In this document: positions 35,281-37,352 of the stretch, piece after piece
Numbering within the stretch: the first letter of the stretch is position 1
How the letters are laid out: every line of letters begins with the position of its first letter
Source of the DNA: Neelides folsomi
Taxonomy: Eukaryota > Arthropoda > Collembola > Neelipleona > Neelidae
NCBI GenBank assembly: GCA_034687125.1
Contig: JAQGBZ010000512.1
Span: 1-37,352, forward strand
DNA length: 37,352 nucleotides
Reading direction: 5' to 3'
The notes under the pieces: model-generated
What the model was told of the DNA's origin: nothing
The model's input: only the letters and a program-made list of their open reading frames with translations
Database searches by the model: none
Translations under genes and position numbers: made by a program

Positions 35281-36777
35281 ATGGCAGAAAACGGAGCACA
35301 AGCCCTTCAGGAGCTTCCCAAAGTGGATCCGACCTTAAAATCGGAGCTTGAGCAGTTCAAGCCCGAGATGATGAAGAAGACGAATACTCAAGAGAAAATT
35401 GTTCTGCCTGACCTCGAGACCATTGAGAGTGAAAAGGGACAAATCAAGTTCCGCGAAGGAATCCAATCCTTTGATCCAAAATCACTTAAACCGACGGAAA
35501 CAGAAGTTAAAAATGTTCTTCCTGATAAGACGGGTATTGAAAAGATGACATTTTATTTTCTTTGATGAATACGAATTTAATTGAAATTATATCCTACTCT
35601 ATAAATATAAGCCAATTTATTTACCTTGTTATTGGTTGTTGTTGTTATTGGTTAGTCATAGTCATATGTTATATCTTTAATATTATCAGATAAACATTTA
35701 GCCATTTCTTTGAGAAAATATACTCTCATTGTATAAGTATAATATATAGATAATTCTGTTTATATGGTAGTATTACATAAGTACAGGTAATAAAATGAGT
35801 GAAACAAATTCCTGCCAATATTGTATATTAGTTAATTCGTTTTATTTGGATACAAGATGTGCAGCAAGAGAGACAACATACTGAGCTAATTCAAGGTTTG
35901 GAGAATTTTGACAAAGGACAATGTCTCAAGCCCACAACGACCAGTGAGAAGCTCGTGCTTCCAACTTCTCAAGGTGTCAGACCGATTCATTTAAGACAGA
36001 CGTCATAACATTTCAACTCTATAATATACATAGAATCATTATAACTAAATTTAATTCAATAACACCTAAATTGATTGACAACATAGAATTTAGTTTAAGT
36101 ATTCGTATCACACCAATATTGAATAATGTTCTTACAGGAAACTAAAAATAAATAGTTAAATAAAATTTAAAAATTAACTGATTAATTTTAGAAATTTAAG
36201 CTTCTATGTAATTTATATTATAATTGCTTGCAATATACAGTTTGTAGGTATACACTTACCTGGAATTAACAATAATGATGATGAATACAAGTACACATGA
36301 AACGTTGATTCGCGGGTTCTTAAGATGCAGTAAAATTAAATTAAATTTTAATTTTTAGATGTTGCTGCTGAGAAGACTCAGCAAGCTATTTTGAAGGGAG
36401 TTGAAGAGTTTAATCCAACTCAATTGAAACATACCGAAACTCAAGAGAAGATTCTTTTGCCTGACAAGTCTGTAAGTGGATTTCTCTGTTATTCCCCCCC
36501 ACTCTGACTGTCATTTTACATTTGACATATCTTCTTCTTCATAAAATGGAAAAAAGGTCATTGAAGCGGAGAAGGATCAACAACGACTCCTCACTGGCAT
36601 TGAAACCTTTGATCAGGCAAAATTAAAGCATACTGAAACGGAAGTTAAGAATGTTCTTCCCGACAAAACAAGTATTATTTTTGAAACTACAAACCAAAAA
36701 AAAATATTTCTTTTACTTTACTTTTGATCATAATATTTTTTCTAGCCATTGCCGAGGAGAAACAGCAAGGAAATTAA
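35281..36777 (+). CDS. Multi-repeat beta-thymosin (actin-binding, ciboulot type)
   Basis: Cytoplasmic G-actin-binding protein controlling filament assembly. Exons 35281-35533, 35857-35973, 36359-36471, 36557-36671, 36746-36777; total 630 bp, 209 aa, phases 1,1,0,1. Five thymosin/WH2 repeats: ELEQFKPEMMKKTNTQEK, GIQSFDPKSLKPTETEVK, GLENFDKGQCLKPTTTSEK, GVEEFNPTQLKHTETQEK and GIETFDQAKLKHTETEVK. Repeats 3, 4 and 5 each start close to an exon boundary. The central LKKTET actin motif is changed in every repeat (KKTNT, KPTET, KPTTT, KHTET, KHTET), as is common in arthropod multi-repeat members. ATG follows an acceptor by eight bases and is the first in frame. The end IAEEKQQGN matches the family's usual short tail. 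Confidence 0.9.
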
Positions 36778-37352
36778 ATTTCCACTCCTGGAGGCGTTTC
36801 ATTGCAAGAAAGTACTTAAAATCGTAAGATTAACTTCTGACTTTTTAATTTATTCTTTTTTTACGATTAATTTTAAGTGTATATTTTAGGAAGTCTGAAT
36901 TCAATAACCATCATAACTTCAAAATCGTTGCGTCTTCCAAAATTATTGTCATTAATTAATGTACACTGGATTAAGATGTCCAATATTAATTGATTAAAAG
37001 GAAATTCCTTTAAAAACGACTTTTTTGCCAATTAATTTACTTGTAATATTTTGTTGCAAACGATATGAATATAATTTCAAGTAACAAATTCTGCTTTCGG
37101 TGTTAATCTATTAATTAATCTATTAAGTTATATTATATATGTATTTAGTTATATTAATATTATATTCTACTTCATTATAAGATAATAATATACCGTTTAC
37201 AAGTGCTTAAGAAATTTTTGTATCTTTACTTTCATGAATATTCATATAAATTATATTTAAGACAGAATGAGTATGAGTACAGCGTGGCAAAACAAATATG
37301 TCCCAATGGAGAAAGTCATAATATAAGCAAAGTATATATTAATAATCAAAAT
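36778..37352. other. 3' flank of the beta-thymosin gene
   Basis: Presumed 3' UTR, then AT-rich DNA to the window end; no further gene seen. Confidence 0.4.

Overview
This is a eukaryotic nuclear window: AT-rich, with small exons, many 36–110 bp introns, AATAAA-type poly(A) signals and animal gene families. The gene set (TRPA-type channel, MLH3, CCDC43, an FGF, mS26, an Ikaros/Hunchback-like zinc-finger factor, a multi-repeat beta-thymosin) and the texture of the sequence suggest an arthropod. A parasitic copepod of the salmon-louse type is my best guess; this is inference, not proof.

Layout. 289–5092 (+): a TRPA-family cation channel with ankyrin repeats and six membrane segments, entering from beyond the left edge. 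5218–5411 (-): a small convergent coding segment broken by an apparent one-base frameshift. 5502–7233 (+): the C-terminal endonuclease half of MLH3, with no ATPase half nearby. 8131–9352 (+): CCDC43. 10026–10770 (-): an FGF1-like growth factor without a signal peptide. 11463–11798: a TA-flanked MITE. 12002–12864 (+): mitochondrial ribosomal protein mS26. 13009–13266: a second MITE. 14227–17595 (-): a seven-exon zinc-finger transcription factor (528 aa) with a uORF, and a possible upstream exon at 21012–21182. 19013–19382: a third MITE. About 22.8–34.5 kb is mostly non-coding AT-rich DNA with GC-richer exon-like islands that I could not assign to a family, a roughly 480 bp fold-back repeat and a TA microsatellite. 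35273–36777 (+): a five-repeat beta-thymosin.

The genes look like a compact left half (0–15 kb, mostly unrelated housekeeping and signalling genes) followed by a sparse right half. I see no operon and no obvious shared pathway. The points most worth checking are the truncated MLH3, two probable GC-AG introns, a 36 bp intron, the frameshifted minus-strand gene, and the unassigned exon islands. All exon boundaries were read by eye from splice consensus, phase and family pattern.
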